From contig JAMPDC010000001.1 of NCBI GenBank assembly GCA_023665865.1, forward strand, positions 718,360 through 782,359: a stretch of 64,000 nucleotides of DNA, read 5' to 3'. Of the stretch, positions 45,219 through 55,338 are shown piece by piece; within the stretch, counting starts at the first letter, position 1, and every line of letters begins with the position of its first letter. The notes under the pieces were generated by a model. It was not told the DNA's origin. It ran no database searches and worked only from the letters and a program-made list of their open reading frames with translations. Both the position numbers and the translations under genes were made by a program. Source of the stretch: Staphylococcus sp. (GTDB taxonomy: Bacteria; Bacteroidota; Bacteroidia; Bacteroidales; Muribaculaceae).

Positions 45219-45536
45219 TCAGATGGTCACACGACGGGTGGCTGTGCCTATTTTCAGGATATAGATACCTTTGGCGCTCATCTGAAGCCGGTGTACACCT
45301 GACGGAAGGGTTTCCTGGCAGATGAGCTGCCCGAGGATGGTGAATACCTTCACGTTGACCGAGCGGGGACACATCACATAGATGCTGCTGTCGCGCACGG
45401 TCACGACATCGTCCGTGTCGCTGCGCAACTCCGTCAGCCCACGGTCAGGCGCATTGACCTGCTCCCACCGCGGCGCGGCTCCCGAGGAGAGCAACGCTGA
45501 GAGTATGAGTAAGGTTATGATTGCAAGTCGACGCAT
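45219..45536 (-). CDS. Stand-alone T9SS sorting-signal protein, 105 aa
   Basis: Signal peptide (MRRLAIITLLILSALLSSGA) followed at once by a short linker and an 80-residue domain ending VFTILGQLICQETLPSGVHRLQMSAKGIYILKIGTATRRVTI-like. The strand pattern and GIYILKIG close match type A T9SS C-terminal domains, yet no passenger precedes it. It could be the end of a lost larger gene or a tiny secreted protein. It has a consensus promoter 32 bases upstream, which favours a functional gene. Confidence 0.72.
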   Translation of the reverse strand: MRRLAIITLLILSALLSSGAAPRWEQVNAPDRGLTELRSDTDDVVTVRDSSIYVMCPRSVNVKVFTILGQLICQETLPSGVHRLQMSAKGIYILKIGTATRRVTI

Positions 45537-45567
45537 CTGACTGAGATTTATAATGGTGTATCTGTGG

Positions 45568-45599
45568 CAAAATTACATAAAATTTCTACGAATTCCAAA
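45568..45599 (-). promoter_or_regulatory. Promoter of the stand-alone T9SS-signal gene
   Basis: Minus strand TTTG (45599-45596), 20 bases, TAATTTTG (45575-45568), an exact match to the consensus. Confidence 0.8.
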
Positions 45600-45620
45600 C
45601 CTGACTCTGAAGCTCATACA

Positions 45621-45665
45621 AAAAAAATCTTCCGTCGGGAGGCGGGATAGACCATCCGGACGGAA
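45621..45665 (-). terminator. Terminator of the choloylglycine hydrolase gene
   Basis: Minus strand: TTCCGTC and GACGGAA arms around a 22-base tip, then a run of about eight T. It lies 104 bases after the gene stop. Confidence 0.7.
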
Positions 45666-45768
45666 AATTTCATAAAGTTGTATGTTTGCTTGACAGTAGG
45701 ACGGGTAATTACAAATGTATGTATATCTGGGTCGACATGTTGCGGAGGCTGCTTCACCTCCCGTCAAC

Positions 45769-46806
45769 TCAATACATCGGGGTAAACGGTTCGGTCTTAA
45801 AAAGATGGGAGGTCGCGTCGCCTACATAATCCTTGCTCTTGGATGTATCGATCTTCATGACAGGCGCACCCGAACGCAGGTCACACTTCCTGAGATCGAT
45901 ATAGAAAAGACCGGGATTGGTCACGAGATCGAAGTAGTAGCGGCCGTCGCGGATATTGGCAAATGTGCGCCACTGGGTCGAGCTGACATTTGCATCGCCG
46001 ACTGTATAGGTGTAGGGAACAGATACGTTATAGAGAATCGACCGGGTGATAGCTACTCCGAGATCGGCATCGCCAGTCTTCTCCACATGTCCGTCAAAGA
46101 AATATGCCCTGACGAAGCGGTCGGGACTTGAGACGGTGCCCGGAAGGGTGTTGGTGCCACCCTTTTTCACCCAGTAATCGTTGATGGCATTCATCTGGGG
46201 GAAGTTAGGGTCATTGGTAAGCACCGGGATATCCTGACCCTCATAAATTCTGATGGTACCGTGGTCAAACTCCAGGATAGCGCTCTTGCCGGTGTGGTCG
46301 GTTATGCCCCAGTGCAGCGCCGAGACCGTTCCACCGTCAAAGGTAGCGCCGGAAATATTGAAATTGTGCTCGCGGAGCATCGCCACAGCCTCGTCTGTAG
46401 TCTCGCAGAGGTCAAGAAGCCATGCCGGAAACATGGCAAGCGACATCGGCGGCCGGTTCATTGTCGAATCATTGACATATACGGTGCCTTTGCAGAAAAG
46501 ACCGCTGACGACGAGGCCCTTCTCGTTCATACCCTCGGTCACACCGCCATCATAGCCAACGGCATAGACAGCTCCATATTTAGAAGTCCACTCCACGGAG
46601 CCGGGAAGATTGTTTCCCTGCTTGTGCATGCCACGTGGATAGACATAGAGATTTGTGGGGATAGGAGTTTTCCAGTCAAGGGAGCGCCCGATTATGCGCA
46701 GGCTATCATTGCCGACATAGAGAACACGTGAACACCCCTCTGCATTATTGGTCATACCGGCGACAGCGGCCACTGCCATTGCCGCAGCAATAAGTTTTGC
46801 CTTCAT
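45769..46806 (-). CDS. Choloylglycine hydrolase-family Ntn hydrolase (bile salt hydrolase or penicillin V acylase)
   Basis: 345 aa. Signal peptide ends right before the nucleophile: Cys25 in AEGCSRVLY, which becomes the N-terminus. Arg41 and Asp44 (IIGRSLDW), Asn94 (EGMNEKGL), Asn198 (TNDPNFPQMN) and Arg230 (SSPDRFVRA) are at the conserved places (Cys2, Arg18, Asp21, Asn82, Asn175, Arg228 of BSH numbering). Exported to the periplasm. In gut Bacteroidales such enzymes release taurine or glycine from bile acids, or cleave other acyl amides. Substrate loops cannot be judged by eye. Confidence 0.9.
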   Translation of the reverse strand: MKAKLIAAAMAVAAVAGMTNNAEGCSRVLYVGNDSLRIIGRSLDWKTPIPTNLYVYPRGMHKQGNNLPGSVEWTSKYGAVYAVGYDGGVTEGMNEKGLVVSGLFCKGTVYVNDSTMNRPPMSLAMFPAWLLDLCETTDEAVAMLREHNFNISGATFDGGTVSALHWGITDHTGKSAILEFDHGTIRIYEGQDIPVLTNDPNFPQMNAINDYWVKKGGTNTLPGTVSSPDRFVRAYFFDGHVEKTGDADLGVAITRSILYNVSVPYTYTVGDANVSSTQWRTFANIRDGRYYFDLVTNPGLFYIDLRKCDLRSGAPVMKIDTSKSKDYVGDATSHLFKTEPFTPMY

Positions 46807-46862
46807 AACAGTCGAAATTGTGTGTGTATTTATATATTGAGTATTATTTCATTCCATACACA

Positions 46863-46882
46863 CCCGGCCTCATATAGCCGGG
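46863..46882 (-). terminator. Weak hairpin after the NUDIX gene
   Basis: CCCGGC/GCCGGG stem with an 8-base loop, 55 bases past the NUDIX stop on the minus strand; no T-run. Confidence 0.4.
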
Positions 46883-46937
46883 GGATATAGAATGTTAACA
46901 CACAGAAAGGCTGCTATGTTCGCCTGAAAAGCGGTAG

Positions 46938-47510
46938 TTATTTGCAGCGTCCGCTGAGCGCGAAGTATTTCCAGAGCGGAGCGGCCATGAGCGACTGTTT
47001 CATCTCATCATTGACAAGCATATCCCAGACCTCATCCTCAGTCAGGATCTCCACTTTGATATCCTCGGTCTCATCAAGATGCTGATCAGATATTTTCTCG
47101 ACTCCGCGGGCGATGAAACTGTAGCTTAGATTATTCTGACTTCCGGGATTGGCCGAGAGCACAGTGTTGAGTTCCCATTCGCCACCGCCGAAGCCGGTCT
47201 CCTCGAGCAGTTCACGCCGCGCGGCCTCGATCGGTTCCTCTCCTTCCTCGGCGACACCGGCACAAAGCTCTGTGGCCACGATGCCGAGCCCATGGCGATA
47301 TTGCTTGACCATGACAAAGTTTCCCTCAGGGGTAAGCGCGATGACATTGATCCACGTCGGGTATTCAAGCACATAGTATTCATCGTGGACTTTACCGTTG
47401 GGCAGACGCACCTCATCGCGGCGCACAGTGAGCCACGGACGACGGTGGAGATATTCGCTCTTGACGAGGTTCCACTTCATTTTCTCATCTTCAGCCTTGT
47501 TGTCTTTCAT
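46938..47510 (-). CDS. NUDIX hydrolase, ADP-ribose pyrophosphatase type
   Basis: 190 aa from ATG 47510. NUDIX box GVAEEGEEPIEAARRELLEETGF in full, preceded by VKQYRHGLGIVATELCAG as in ADP-ribose/nucleoside diphosphate-sugar hydrolases. A start at 47546 would overlap the recQ stop as ATGA and is possible; another at 47480 (MKWNLVKSEYLHRRPW) is closer to where homologues begin. Last gene of a transferase-recQ-nudix run. Confidence 0.9.
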   Translation of the reverse strand: MKDNKAEDEKMKWNLVKSEYLHRRPWLTVRRDEVRLPNGKVHDEYYVLEYPTWINVIALTPEGNFVMVKQYRHGLGIVATELCAGVAEEGEEPIEAARRELLEETGFGGGEWELNTVLSANPGSQNNLSYSFIARGVEKISDQHLDETEDIKVEILTEDEVWDMLVNDEMKQSLMAAPLWKYFALSGRCK

Positions 47511-47542
47511 AATTCTTATATTTATCTTGTTGATTCGATGTC

Positions 47543-49675
47543 TCATTTCTGTTTTGCCCGCAGGAGGAAGTCGCTGATGGCAAGCGCTACGGAAGGCAAC
47601 CCGTCAGGCATCTCCGCCGAGAGGATGTCCCACATGCCTTCAGGATTCTCACGGGCGAGGGTCATGACCCTATTGTATTGCTCACGGGTGATGATTGCTG
47701 AAAACTCCGTCAGTTTATCCTGGCGTATGAGCGAGACCACATGAGAATAGACCGTGCGCTCCTTTATACCCTTTGTGGCTGCAATCCCTCTGACATCGTA
47801 GCCTGCGTTGAGCAGCAGCAATGTCTCGTCATGCGACAGACCTGCGCCGAGTGGCTCGGCTATGCCCTTGAATTTGCGGATAGCGGTGACAAACGGCTTC
47901 CAATACTTCACGGTCTTCTTCTCGCCTACACCCTCTACCTTCGAGAAGGCCTCCATGTCGGTCGGCTCGACACGCACCATCTCGAGGAGAGCCTTGTCGG
48001 AAAAGACAATGTAGGGGGGCACCTGTTCTTTTCTCGCAAGTTTCAGGCGTACCTCCTTGAGCTCGGCAAGCAGACGCTCTGCCGGCTTGAGTTCCGGCTC
48101 GGCGGGAGTCTCCTTAGCCTTGCGTCCACCCTTGCGTCGCTCCGGCTCCTTATATTGAGCCAATGTCACCGGCGTTCGCTCACGCAAGACAGTGACACCA
48201 TAGGGTGTGACCTTGAGATGATTGTTTTCATTGTATGCAATATCTATCAGTCCGAGCTGGATCAGCTGCGACAGATAGCTGTTCCACTCCGGATAGCTGA
48301 GGTCACGCCCGGCGCCGTAGGTTTTTATCTGGTGGTAGCCTCTCGCTATCAGATCTTGCTTAGCTGCACCGCGCAGTATGTCGATCAGCATCGAGAAACC
48401 GACTTTCCCCTCGGTTCTCACTATCGCGCTTAGAGCTTTCAGCGCTATTATGGTTCCGTCCATGCGTTGCGGCGGGTTGAGACAGATGTCACAGTTGCCG
48501 CAGTCATGATCCATCACTTCGTTGAAATAGCTCAGGAGTATGCGCCGGCGGCAGAGAGATGACTCGGCATACTCCTGCATGCGCTTCAGTTTCTCGGCAT
48601 TGATGGCCTGCTGCCCGCTTTCGTCGACAAAGCCCTGAAGGGTGATGATGTCGGCATAGGAATAGAACATGACTGCCTCCGCACTGACTCCGTCGCGTCC
48701 GGCTCGGCCGATCTCCTGATAGTAGCTCTCGATGTTGCGCGGCATATTGTTGTGGACCACCCATCGGATATTGCTTTTGTCGATACCCATGCCAAAGGCT
48801 ACGGTGGCACAGACGACCTGGACATCGCCGTTGATGAAACGATCCTGAGCCGCGTTGCGCTCGGTGACCGAAAGACCTGCATGATAGACCACCGACCGGT
48901 AGCCGCGCGCAAGCAGTTCGGAATTCATCGACTCCGCGCTCTTGCGGCTGATGCAGTAGACGATTCCGGAGTCGTAGCGGTAACGCTCGATAAGAGTGCT
49001 GATATATTGAAGCCGCTGTGATTTGCCCGGATTGCCGAGCACTTTAAGTGAGATATTAGGACGGTCGAAGGACCCGAGGAAGAGCGCCGGGTTGTCAAGA
49101 CGCAACTGCTTGGCTATGTCATCGCGCGTCAGCCTGTCGGCAGTGGCGGTCAGGGCCATGACAGGCACGTGGGGGTAGAGTTCTTTTATCCGCGACAGCC
49201 TCGTGTAGTCCGGACGGAAATCATGTCCCCACTGCGAGATGCAATGCGCCTCGTCGATGGCGATGAGACTCAGCGGGAGGTCGCGCGACCAACGCTCGAT
49301 CTCCATCAGCAGGCGCTCGGGCGAGATGTAGAGGATTTTGATGCGTCCGGTGAAAAGCTGCTGGAGTATATGGTGATTCTCCTCCTCAGTCTGCATTGAG
49401 TTGACAGCCGCAGCCGGAATACCGTTGGCCGTAAGAGCCGTCACCTGATCCTTCATCAGTGCGATAAGCGGCGACACCACTACCGCCACACCACCCTCGG
49501 CAAGGAGCGCGGGGATCTGATAGCAAAGAGACTTGCCCCCACCCGTAGGCATCAGCACCACACTGTCGCGCCCCTCGACAGCACTCGTAATGATATCGAG
49601 CTGAAGGGGGCGAAACTGGCTGTAGCCGTAAAACCTGCGCAGCAAGGCGAGCGCACGATCCTTTATATCAAGCAT
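47543..49675 (-). CDS. recQ: ATP-dependent DNA helicase RecQ
   Basis: 710 aa. Walker A MPTGGGKS at residues 42-49, AIDEAHCISQWGHDFRPDY, SFDRPNISL, HAGLSVTERNAAQDRF, GRAGRDG, zinc-binding Cys in SSLCRRRILLSYFNE...CGNCDIC, winged-helix RQC domain, HRDC near residues 520-600 (DKALLEMVRVEPTDMEAFSKV) and a C-terminal HTH-like segment. It unwinds recombination and stalled fork structures. 21 bases after the upstream transferase gene. Confidence 0.96.
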   Translation of the reverse strand: MLDIKDRALALLRRFYGYSQFRPLQLDIITSAVEGRDSVVLMPTGGGKSLCYQIPALLAEGGVAVVVSPLIALMKDQVTALTANGIPAAAVNSMQTEEENHHILQQLFTGRIKILYISPERLLMEIERWSRDLPLSLIAIDEAHCISQWGHDFRPDYTRLSRIKELYPHVPVMALTATADRLTRDDIAKQLRLDNPALFLGSFDRPNISLKVLGNPGKSQRLQYISTLIERYRYDSGIVYCISRKSAESMNSELLARGYRSVVYHAGLSVTERNAAQDRFINGDVQVVCATVAFGMGIDKSNIRWVVHNNMPRNIESYYQEIGRAGRDGVSAEAVMFYSYADIITLQGFVDESGQQAINAEKLKRMQEYAESSLCRRRILLSYFNEVMDHDCGNCDICLNPPQRMDGTIIALKALSAIVRTEGKVGFSMLIDILRGAAKQDLIARGYHQIKTYGAGRDLSYPEWNSYLSQLIQLGLIDIAYNENNHLKVTPYGVTVLRERTPVTLAQYKEPERRKGGRKAKETPAEPELKPAERLLAELKEVRLKLARKEQVPPYIVFSDKALLEMVRVEPTDMEAFSKVEGVGEKKTVKYWKPFVTAIRKFKGIAEPLGAGLSHDETLLLLNAGYDVRGIAATKGIKERTVYSHVVSLIRQDKLTEFSAIITREQYNRVMTLARENPEGMWDILSAEMPDGLPSVALAISDFLLRAKQK

Positions 49676-49696
49676 AGATGTAATAGTAGAGTTAGA

Positions 49697-51082
49697 TCAA
49701 TACGCCTGCTCTTCGTTGGAGAAGGCGTTCATGACGGTTCTGAATATGATCTTCAGATCAAGAAGGAAAGTCCAATGTTCGATATACCAGATGTCGTGTT
49801 CGACACGGCGCTCCATCTGCCATAGCTCCTCAGTCTGCCCGCGATAGCCGCGGACTTGCGCCCAACCTGTGATGCCGGGCTTGATAAGGTGGCGCACCAT
49901 ATATTGACCGATGAGGCGGCGATAATCCTCAGTGTGTTTGAGCATGTGTGGCCGAGGACCGACGACCGACATATCACCCTTGAATACGTTGATGAACTGC
50001 GGGAGTTCGTCGAGGCTCGTGCGCCGCAGGAAGTCTCCGACTCTGGTCTTCCGCGGGTCATCTTTGGTCGCCTGGAGGGTATCAGCCTCGGCATTGACCT
50101 TCATTGTCCTGAATTTCCAGCACAGGAAATCGCGCCCCATGTAGCCGGTGCGCATCTGCTTGAAAAACACAGGTCCCGGAGAGGAGAGCTTGATAGCGAT
50201 GGCGACCGGGATGAAGATGATCGGAGAGAAAAGCAGGAAGGTTCCGGAGAAAGCCACGTCAAACGTGCGTTTGAGCAGTCGGTTGGCATTTCCCTCAAGC
50301 GGATTTGTCCTGACCTCGAGTACAGGCATCTCCCCGATGGAATCAAGACGGAATTTTCGGGTGAGATAAGGAGAGATCTGCGGGACGAAGTGGAATTTGA
50401 TCATGTGTTTCTCACACAATCCCAATATGAGCTGTACGGCCTCACGGTTTTCACCGGAAATTGTATAGAAAATCTCATCCGTATGGTTGGCTACGACAAA
50501 GTCTTCAAGGTCCGAGAGATTTCCGGCATAGAGTGACTTATGTTTGAACGACGGCGGACAATAGATATCGAAAAATCCCTGACAGCGGTAGCCGAAACCA
50601 CTGTCCGACTCCATCTCTGAAAGCAGACGCTCGGCCGTGGCGCTACAGCCGACTATGACGATACGCGTGTAGCTTCGTCCGCGACGCCGGTAGGCCTTCA
50701 GCAGATAGTGTGAACCGAGCCACCAGAGCATGAGAAGCACGGTCGCCACTCCGTAAAATTCCCCGAAGACATACCAGGGGATGGCATCGAGGTCAAGGAA
50801 ATAGAGCAGGAATATGAAACACAACGCATGATACCCGACGGCATGGAGCGTCGACAGACTCAGACGGTCCATCTGCATGGCCCTGACCTTGTGGATCTTG
50901 CCGATACTGCGCGCGGCGGGTATATAGGCTATGTTTAGAAGCACCCACACCAGTTTGCCATGCAGTTCCGGAATATCAGGGTTGAGCATGCTCACGACGA
51001 AGAAGACTCCGTTGAGAATCAAGAAGTCAACAAGGGTCAACGCCCGGTGGAAATAACGTCCGTGTCTGGTGGTTCTGCCCAT
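49697..51082 (-). CDS. Undecaprenyl-phosphate sugar-1-phosphate transferase (WcaJ/WbaP-like)
   Basis: 461 aa. Four N-terminal membrane segments, a CoA-binding-like Rossmann core ([28 protein letters not shown]), one more membrane segment near residue 285 ([21 protein letters not shown]), then the catalytic C-terminal domain with [50 protein letters not shown] and [15 protein letters not shown]. It starts lipid-linked glycan synthesis for capsule or exopolysaccharide by placing glucose-1-P or a related sugar on undecaprenyl phosphate. No other capsule genes lie nearby. Confidence 0.93.
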   Translation of the reverse strand: MGRTTRHGRYFHRALTLVDFLILNGVFFVVSMLNPDIPELHGKLVWVLLNIAYIPAARSIGKIHKVRAMQMDRLSLSTLHAVGYHALCFIFLLYFLDLDAIPWYVFGEFYGVATVLLMLWWLGSHYLLKAYRRRGRSYTRIVIVGCSATAERLLSEMESDSGFGYRCQGFFDIYCPPSFKHKSLYAGNLSDLEDFVVANHTDEIFYTISGENREAVQLILGLCEKHMIKFHFVPQISPYLTRKFRLDSIGEMPVLEVRTNPLEGNANRLLKRTFDVAFSGTFLLFSPIIFIPVAIAIKLSSPGPVFFKQMRTGYMGRDFLCWKFRTMKVNAEADTLQATKDDPRKTRVGDFLRRTSLDELPQFINVFKGDMSVVGPRPHMLKHTEDYRRLIGQYMVRHLIKPGITGWAQVRGYRGQTEELWQMERRVEHDIWYIEHWTFLLDLKIIFRTVMNAFSNEEQAY

Positions 51083-51197
51083 AAAAAGCCGTGGAAGGTT
51101 GCCTGTGTCTATATTGATATCGTGGTTACAAATCTGAGGATCGTGAAATCAAATGCAAATTTGTGAAAAAATATTCATCCGTGCAAACACAAAGCAA

Positions 51198-51251
51198 ATA
51201 CCGGCATCTGACGGAGGTCTCGCCGCGGAGAGCCCGCCATGATGCCGGTAT
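51198..51251 (-). terminator. Hairpin after the DUF349 gene
   Basis: ATACCGGCAT / ATGCCGGTAT ten-pair stem with a 34-base tip, followed on the minus strand by TTTGCTTTG. Confidence 0.6.
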
Positions 51252-51314
51252 GATGGCTGCTGTTTGTTATCTGTTTATATACTTGTCACTTATGTGTGCA
51301 TAGGGCAGCTCCTA

Positions 51315-53231
51315 TCAGAGCTTGCTGTCGATGACAGCGATTTTCTTTTCGAGATCAGCGATGTCGTCCTTCAGGCGCTGCACACGGCGCTCCATGTCGC
51401 GGAGCATAGAGTCGGCATTCTTCGACTTGGCCGAGAGGAATCCCATGTTATTCTCATAGGTCTGAAGCTCGTTGCGGCGCTGCTCGTAGGCACGCATCAG
51501 TCGCTCGCGCTCGCGGTAGAGACGGTTCTCGTCATTGCCGATTTCATTGATTGTGCTTTCAAAAGAAGCCATGCGCGATCCGCGCTGCGAGATGTCGAGT
51601 TTCTGATAGAGAGCGTTGACAACCGCACGATAAGCCTCATAGATATTGTCTTTCTCGCTGAAAGGCACGTGGCCTACGCTCTGCCACTCAGCCTGGAGAT
51701 CCTTGACAGCCTTGATGGCCTCCTCGCGGCCGAGGGCTTCGGTATCGAGAGCCTTGAGCTTGTCTATGATCTCATTTTTCTGCTCAAGATTGGCACGCTC
51801 GGTGCGGCGGGTGCCGGAATTGTTTTTCTTCTTCTGCTCGAAGAAGTAGTCACAGGCGGCAAGGAAACGGTGCCACACCTGGTCGGAGTGCTTCTTGGCC
51901 ACAGCTCCGATCGTCTTCCATTCTTTCTGGAGAGCGGCCAGCTCGTCGGCAGTCTTGCGCCATTCGGTGCTGTCTTTCAACGCTTCGGCACGCTCGCAGA
52001 GAGCGATTTTCTTTTCGAGGTTACCGGCGAGGGTGTCCTTCATGCTACGGAAGAACTCAGCCTTGGCTGCAAAGAACTTATCGCAGGTGGCACGGAAACG
52101 GGCGAAGAGTGCATTGTTTGACTTGCGCGAGGCATAGCCGATCTTCTTCCAGTCTTCCTGAGCGGCGATAATGAGTTTTGTCATCTCGTCCCAGGCGGCA
52201 TAAGTCGAAAGTTTATCAAATTCATAGGCCTCGATACGCTCGCAGATAGCTTCCTTGGCGGCCTCATTCTGCTGCTCGCGGGCCTTGCGCTCCTCAAAAA
52301 ACGCCTGATAGCGCTTGTTGATATCGGCGGAGATGTCCTTGAAACGTCCCCAGATCTCCTCGCGGACATCTTTGGGCACCGGTCCGATTGAGCGCCACTG
52401 CTCGTGGAGCTCCTGGAGACGGCGGAAAGCTGCTATGACATCATCCTCTCCGCGTAGTTTCTCCGCTTCGGCGACAATGAGTTCCTTCTCCGACAGATTT
52501 TTCTTGAAATCATAGTCACGGAGCTCTTTGTTAATCTTGAGTTGGTCATAGAATTTCTCGACCGCATCCTGATAGCTCTTCCAGATCTCGGCTGCGACGG
52601 GTGCGGGGACTTCGCCGATTTCCTTGAACTCAGTCTGGAGATCTCTCACCTGCTGGAAGAAGCGGTTGGCATTGTCGACATCGCCGCTCATCTCAAGGAT
52701 AGAAGCGATGATGGCTTTCTTGCGGTCACAGTTGGCCTGCTGCTCAGCCTCGATGGCTGCACGCTGCTCGGCTTTCTTCTCCTTGACGGTGGCAAGAAGG
52801 GCCTTGAAAGTCTCCTCGGTCTCGTCGGTGACAGGCTCGAATGCTTCGGGCTGATTACCGGCTTCCACAAAGGCCTCACGCTCACGCCGCTGCTCGTCGT
52901 TGCGGATGGCATAGAACTGTTGTTTCAGGCGCGACACTTCCTCATTGGTGATTTCGGCCGGTTCTTTTTCCGACAGAAGTCTGAGAGCGGCGAGCACACT
53001 GTCTTTGCTGACAGGCTCACGCGACGGAGCTTCAGCGGTTTGGGCTTCAGGCTGAGGCTCAGCCTCGGCTGTTGTCTCCCCGGCCGACGGGGTTTCCTCG
53101 ACAGGCGCAGCGGCCACCTCGGGTGTTGTTGACTGGAGAGTGTTTTCATTACCGGCAACCTGTTCAGGTGTGCCTTCGTTCAGAGTCTTATCCAATGCGT
53201 CAGGTTGCATTGAAACGTCACGCGGTTCCAT
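51315..53231 (-). CDS. DUF349 repeat coiled-coil protein
   Basis: 638 aa, no signal peptide. N-terminal 110 residues are low complexity (Glu, Ala, Pro, Thr). After that come about five three-helix DUF349 repeats, each with W(xx)IGxVP or WKxIG (LQTEFKEIGEVPAPVAAEIW, LHEQWRSIGPVPKDVREEIW, AAQEDWKKIGYASRKSN, LQKEWKTIGAVAKKHSDQVW, LQAEWQSVGHVPFSEKDNIY), and a C-terminal coiled coil. Cytoplasmic. The family has no firm biochemical role. Confidence 0.9.
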   Translation of the reverse strand: MEPRDVSMQPDALDKTLNEGTPEQVAGNENTLQSTTPEVAAAPVEETPSAGETTAEAEPQPEAQTAEAPSREPVSKDSVLAALRLLSEKEPAEITNEEVSRLKQQFYAIRNDEQRREREAFVEAGNQPEAFEPVTDETEETFKALLATVKEKKAEQRAAIEAEQQANCDRKKAIIASILEMSGDVDNANRFFQQVRDLQTEFKEIGEVPAPVAAEIWKSYQDAVEKFYDQLKINKELRDYDFKKNLSEKELIVAEAEKLRGEDDVIAAFRRLQELHEQWRSIGPVPKDVREEIWGRFKDISADINKRYQAFFEERKAREQQNEAAKEAICERIEAYEFDKLSTYAAWDEMTKLIIAAQEDWKKIGYASRKSNNALFARFRATCDKFFAAKAEFFRSMKDTLAGNLEKKIALCERAEALKDSTEWRKTADELAALQKEWKTIGAVAKKHSDQVWHRFLAACDYFFEQKKKNNSGTRRTERANLEQKNEIIDKLKALDTEALGREEAIKAVKDLQAEWQSVGHVPFSEKDNIYEAYRAVVNALYQKLDISQRGSRMASFESTINEIGNDENRLYRERERLMRAYEQRRNELQTYENNMGFLSAKSKNADSMLRDMERRVQRLKDDIADLEKKIAVIDSKL

Positions 53232-53505
53232 AACAGTTATTTAAAGTGATATATTCCCCACGGTGTTTTTTCAGAGGGCCGCGGCCACTCTCACCGATGG
53301 GGAGAAAAGGGGGTAAATAGATTTTTATCGTGCTAATTTACTGATTATTTTTATAAAAAGCCATATTTTAACGAAAAAATTCAAATATTAACATTCTTAG
53401 GCTAATTTTAACGGTCAAAACGGGCCTTATTGTACATTTTCCGCACCCAAGTGCCTGATTTTAAGCGTGTATATTATACACTCATTTTATCCTGCCAACG
53501 AGGCG

Positions 53506-55161
53506 TCAATCCTCCGATGAAGAGGCATAGACCCCGACCATCGTTCCGGTAAAATTACCAGCAGTCGCAGTGCTGAGGAGCGATGCGCTGACGGTACGTC
53601 CGAGAGTCACCCCCTCTCCGTCTCCGACGGAATATGCAAAGGAGTAATTGCCATTACCGTCCGCCGTGATTTTCAGATTGAGCGGGAGAGCCGGATCGAT
53701 GGGTTGCGAGTCAAACTCCTCCCGGTGCTTACCCTTGCTCCGGGCGATCACACGGACTACGGTATTTCCCATCGAATCGAGAGTCTTGCCGAAAACCACG
53801 TTGCAGTCATCATCCTGAAACAGGAGCAGGCCCGCGAAATCGGCCGACGACGCAGGTGTAAACTCATCAAGACACACCGTCACCTCAAATGCGCTTTCAG
53901 TTGCCCACATTCCGATGGCCGAGGGTGACTTCCGGTCAGCCAAGGCGATCTCTGATGCCTGAAGGCTGAGAGTGCCATCCTCACCGAGGCCATAGAACGC
54001 ACTCTGAGGATTGCGCACGAAGAAAGCATAGGGCGACAATCCGGCGTCAGACCACAATGAACTTTCAGCCTCCCGCTGGGGACGTCCGACAAGGACTTCG
54101 TCACTACGGGTGATCACCGGCTGCCCCTTGATCCAGCTGACGGGATGGATGAAAGTCTCACGCCCCATGATGTCGTGTCCGGCAGATGAATAGGGTCTCA
54201 CTCCGAGAAACACTGCCCACCACTTGCCGTCCTTATCCTCGACAAGATCGGCATGACCGGTAGATGTAACAGCATATTGACGCCCGGGGTCAAGACCTCG
54301 CTGCGAGAGGATGGGGTTGATGCGGCAAGGCACAAACGGCCCCTTGGGACTCTTCGACTCGAAGATGACTTCACGATGATCGGCCCCGGTGCCACCTTCG
54401 GCACACATCAGGAAATACTTATCCTTTATATGATATAGATGCGGGCCTTCGATCCACACGGGATGTTGCGCAATGTCGACACCACCGTCGACAAGCACGT
54501 CATTTCCACCTGTGACTCGTCCGGTCTGCCAGTCGAAATCATGGATGCGGATGGTCCGGTGGCCGTCATAGAGCGGCTGCCCCTCAGGGCCGTCGTTGTT
54601 GACAATATAGGCTCTGCCGTCGGTATCGAAAAGGAAGCTCGGATCAATGCCCCCGACTTCCGGAAGCCACACCGGGTCACTCCACACTCCTTTCTGCGGA
54701 TCGTCGGTCGTGACATAAAACGTACCTCCATTGTCGACAAGAGTGCTTATCATATAGAAAGTCTCATTGTGTGGATTGTAGGAGATGTCAGGAGCGTATA
54801 TTCCACCCGAAATGCGCAGGCTGTCAGGAAGATCGAGCTGCTCACGGCGGTTGAGCACATAGCCCAGTCTCTCCCAGTTGCGCAGATCGGTGCTATGCCA
54901 GATCGGGACTCCCGGATAGAACGCGAACGAAGAATTGACCATATAGTAGTCACCGCCGACACGGACTATCGACGGGTCGGGGTAGCATCCGGGAAGCAAA
55001 GGCGTCCAGTCGGGGCTGGCGACCTCATCGTTGTCCGACAAGACCGTCCGATAACTGAAATCGGAGAAGACGGCAAATTGCTCTTCATCGGTTTCGGCGC
55101 ATGAGAATGTCCCGGCACAAAAAGCAGCAATGCCGACGATATGCAAAAGGTAGTTTTTCAT
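53506..55161 (-). CDS. Glycoside hydrolase family 43 lipoprotein
   Basis: 551 aa. Lipoprotein signal ending TFSC (Cys21). Five-bladed propeller with the three catalytic acids: Asp in GCYPDPSIVR (base), Asp in VGGIDPSFLF, and Glu in WIEGPHLYHI (acid). After residue 360 a beta-sandwich follows (GTLSLQASEIALADRKSPSAIG, AGLLLFQDDDCNVVFGKTLD), as in beta-xylosidase/alpha-L-arabinofuranosidase members. It trims xylan or arabinan side chains at the cell envelope. No SusC/SusD pair lies nearby, so it is an orphan of the usual PUL layout. Confidence 0.92.
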   Translation of the reverse strand: MKNYLLHIVGIAAFCAGTFSCAETDEEQFAVFSDFSYRTVLSDNDEVASPDWTPLLPGCYPDPSIVRVGGDYYMVNSSFAFYPGVPIWHSTDLRNWERLGYVLNRREQLDLPDSLRISGGIYAPDISYNPHNETFYMISTLVDNGGTFYVTTDDPQKGVWSDPVWLPEVGGIDPSFLFDTDGRAYIVNNDGPEGQPLYDGHRTIRIHDFDWQTGRVTGGNDVLVDGGVDIAQHPVWIEGPHLYHIKDKYFLMCAEGGTGADHREVIFESKSPKGPFVPCRINPILSQRGLDPGRQYAVTSTGHADLVEDKDGKWWAVFLGVRPYSSAGHDIMGRETFIHPVSWIKGQPVITRSDEVLVGRPQREAESSLWSDAGLSPYAFFVRNPQSAFYGLGEDGTLSLQASEIALADRKSPSAIGMWATESAFEVTVCLDEFTPASSADFAGLLLFQDDDCNVVFGKTLDSMGNTVVRVIARSKGKHREEFDSQPIDPALPLNLKITADGNGNYSFAYSVGDGEGVTLGRTVSASLLSTATAGNFTGTMVGVYASSSED

Positions 55162-55325
55162 GAATTATATACCTATTTTTATATAAGATGGTGATTAACG
55201 ATATATCGGGCGAAACGAAGTGATGTGATGGCCAACGTATGAACGCCCTTTCACAAAGTTACTTTTTAACACATTCAACTCCAAATTTTAGAAGATTATT
55301 TTACAATCCGTACACTATTTTTCTC

Positions 55326-55333
55326 TAACTTTG
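55326..55333 (+). promoter_or_regulatory. -7 element very close to the M6 protease start
   Basis: TAACTTTG ends 5 bases before ATG 55339. At the usual distance transcription would begin at the start codon, giving a leaderless or near-leaderless mRNA. The -33 match (TTTTAC) is weak. Confidence 0.4.
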
Positions 55334-55338
55334 CATAT

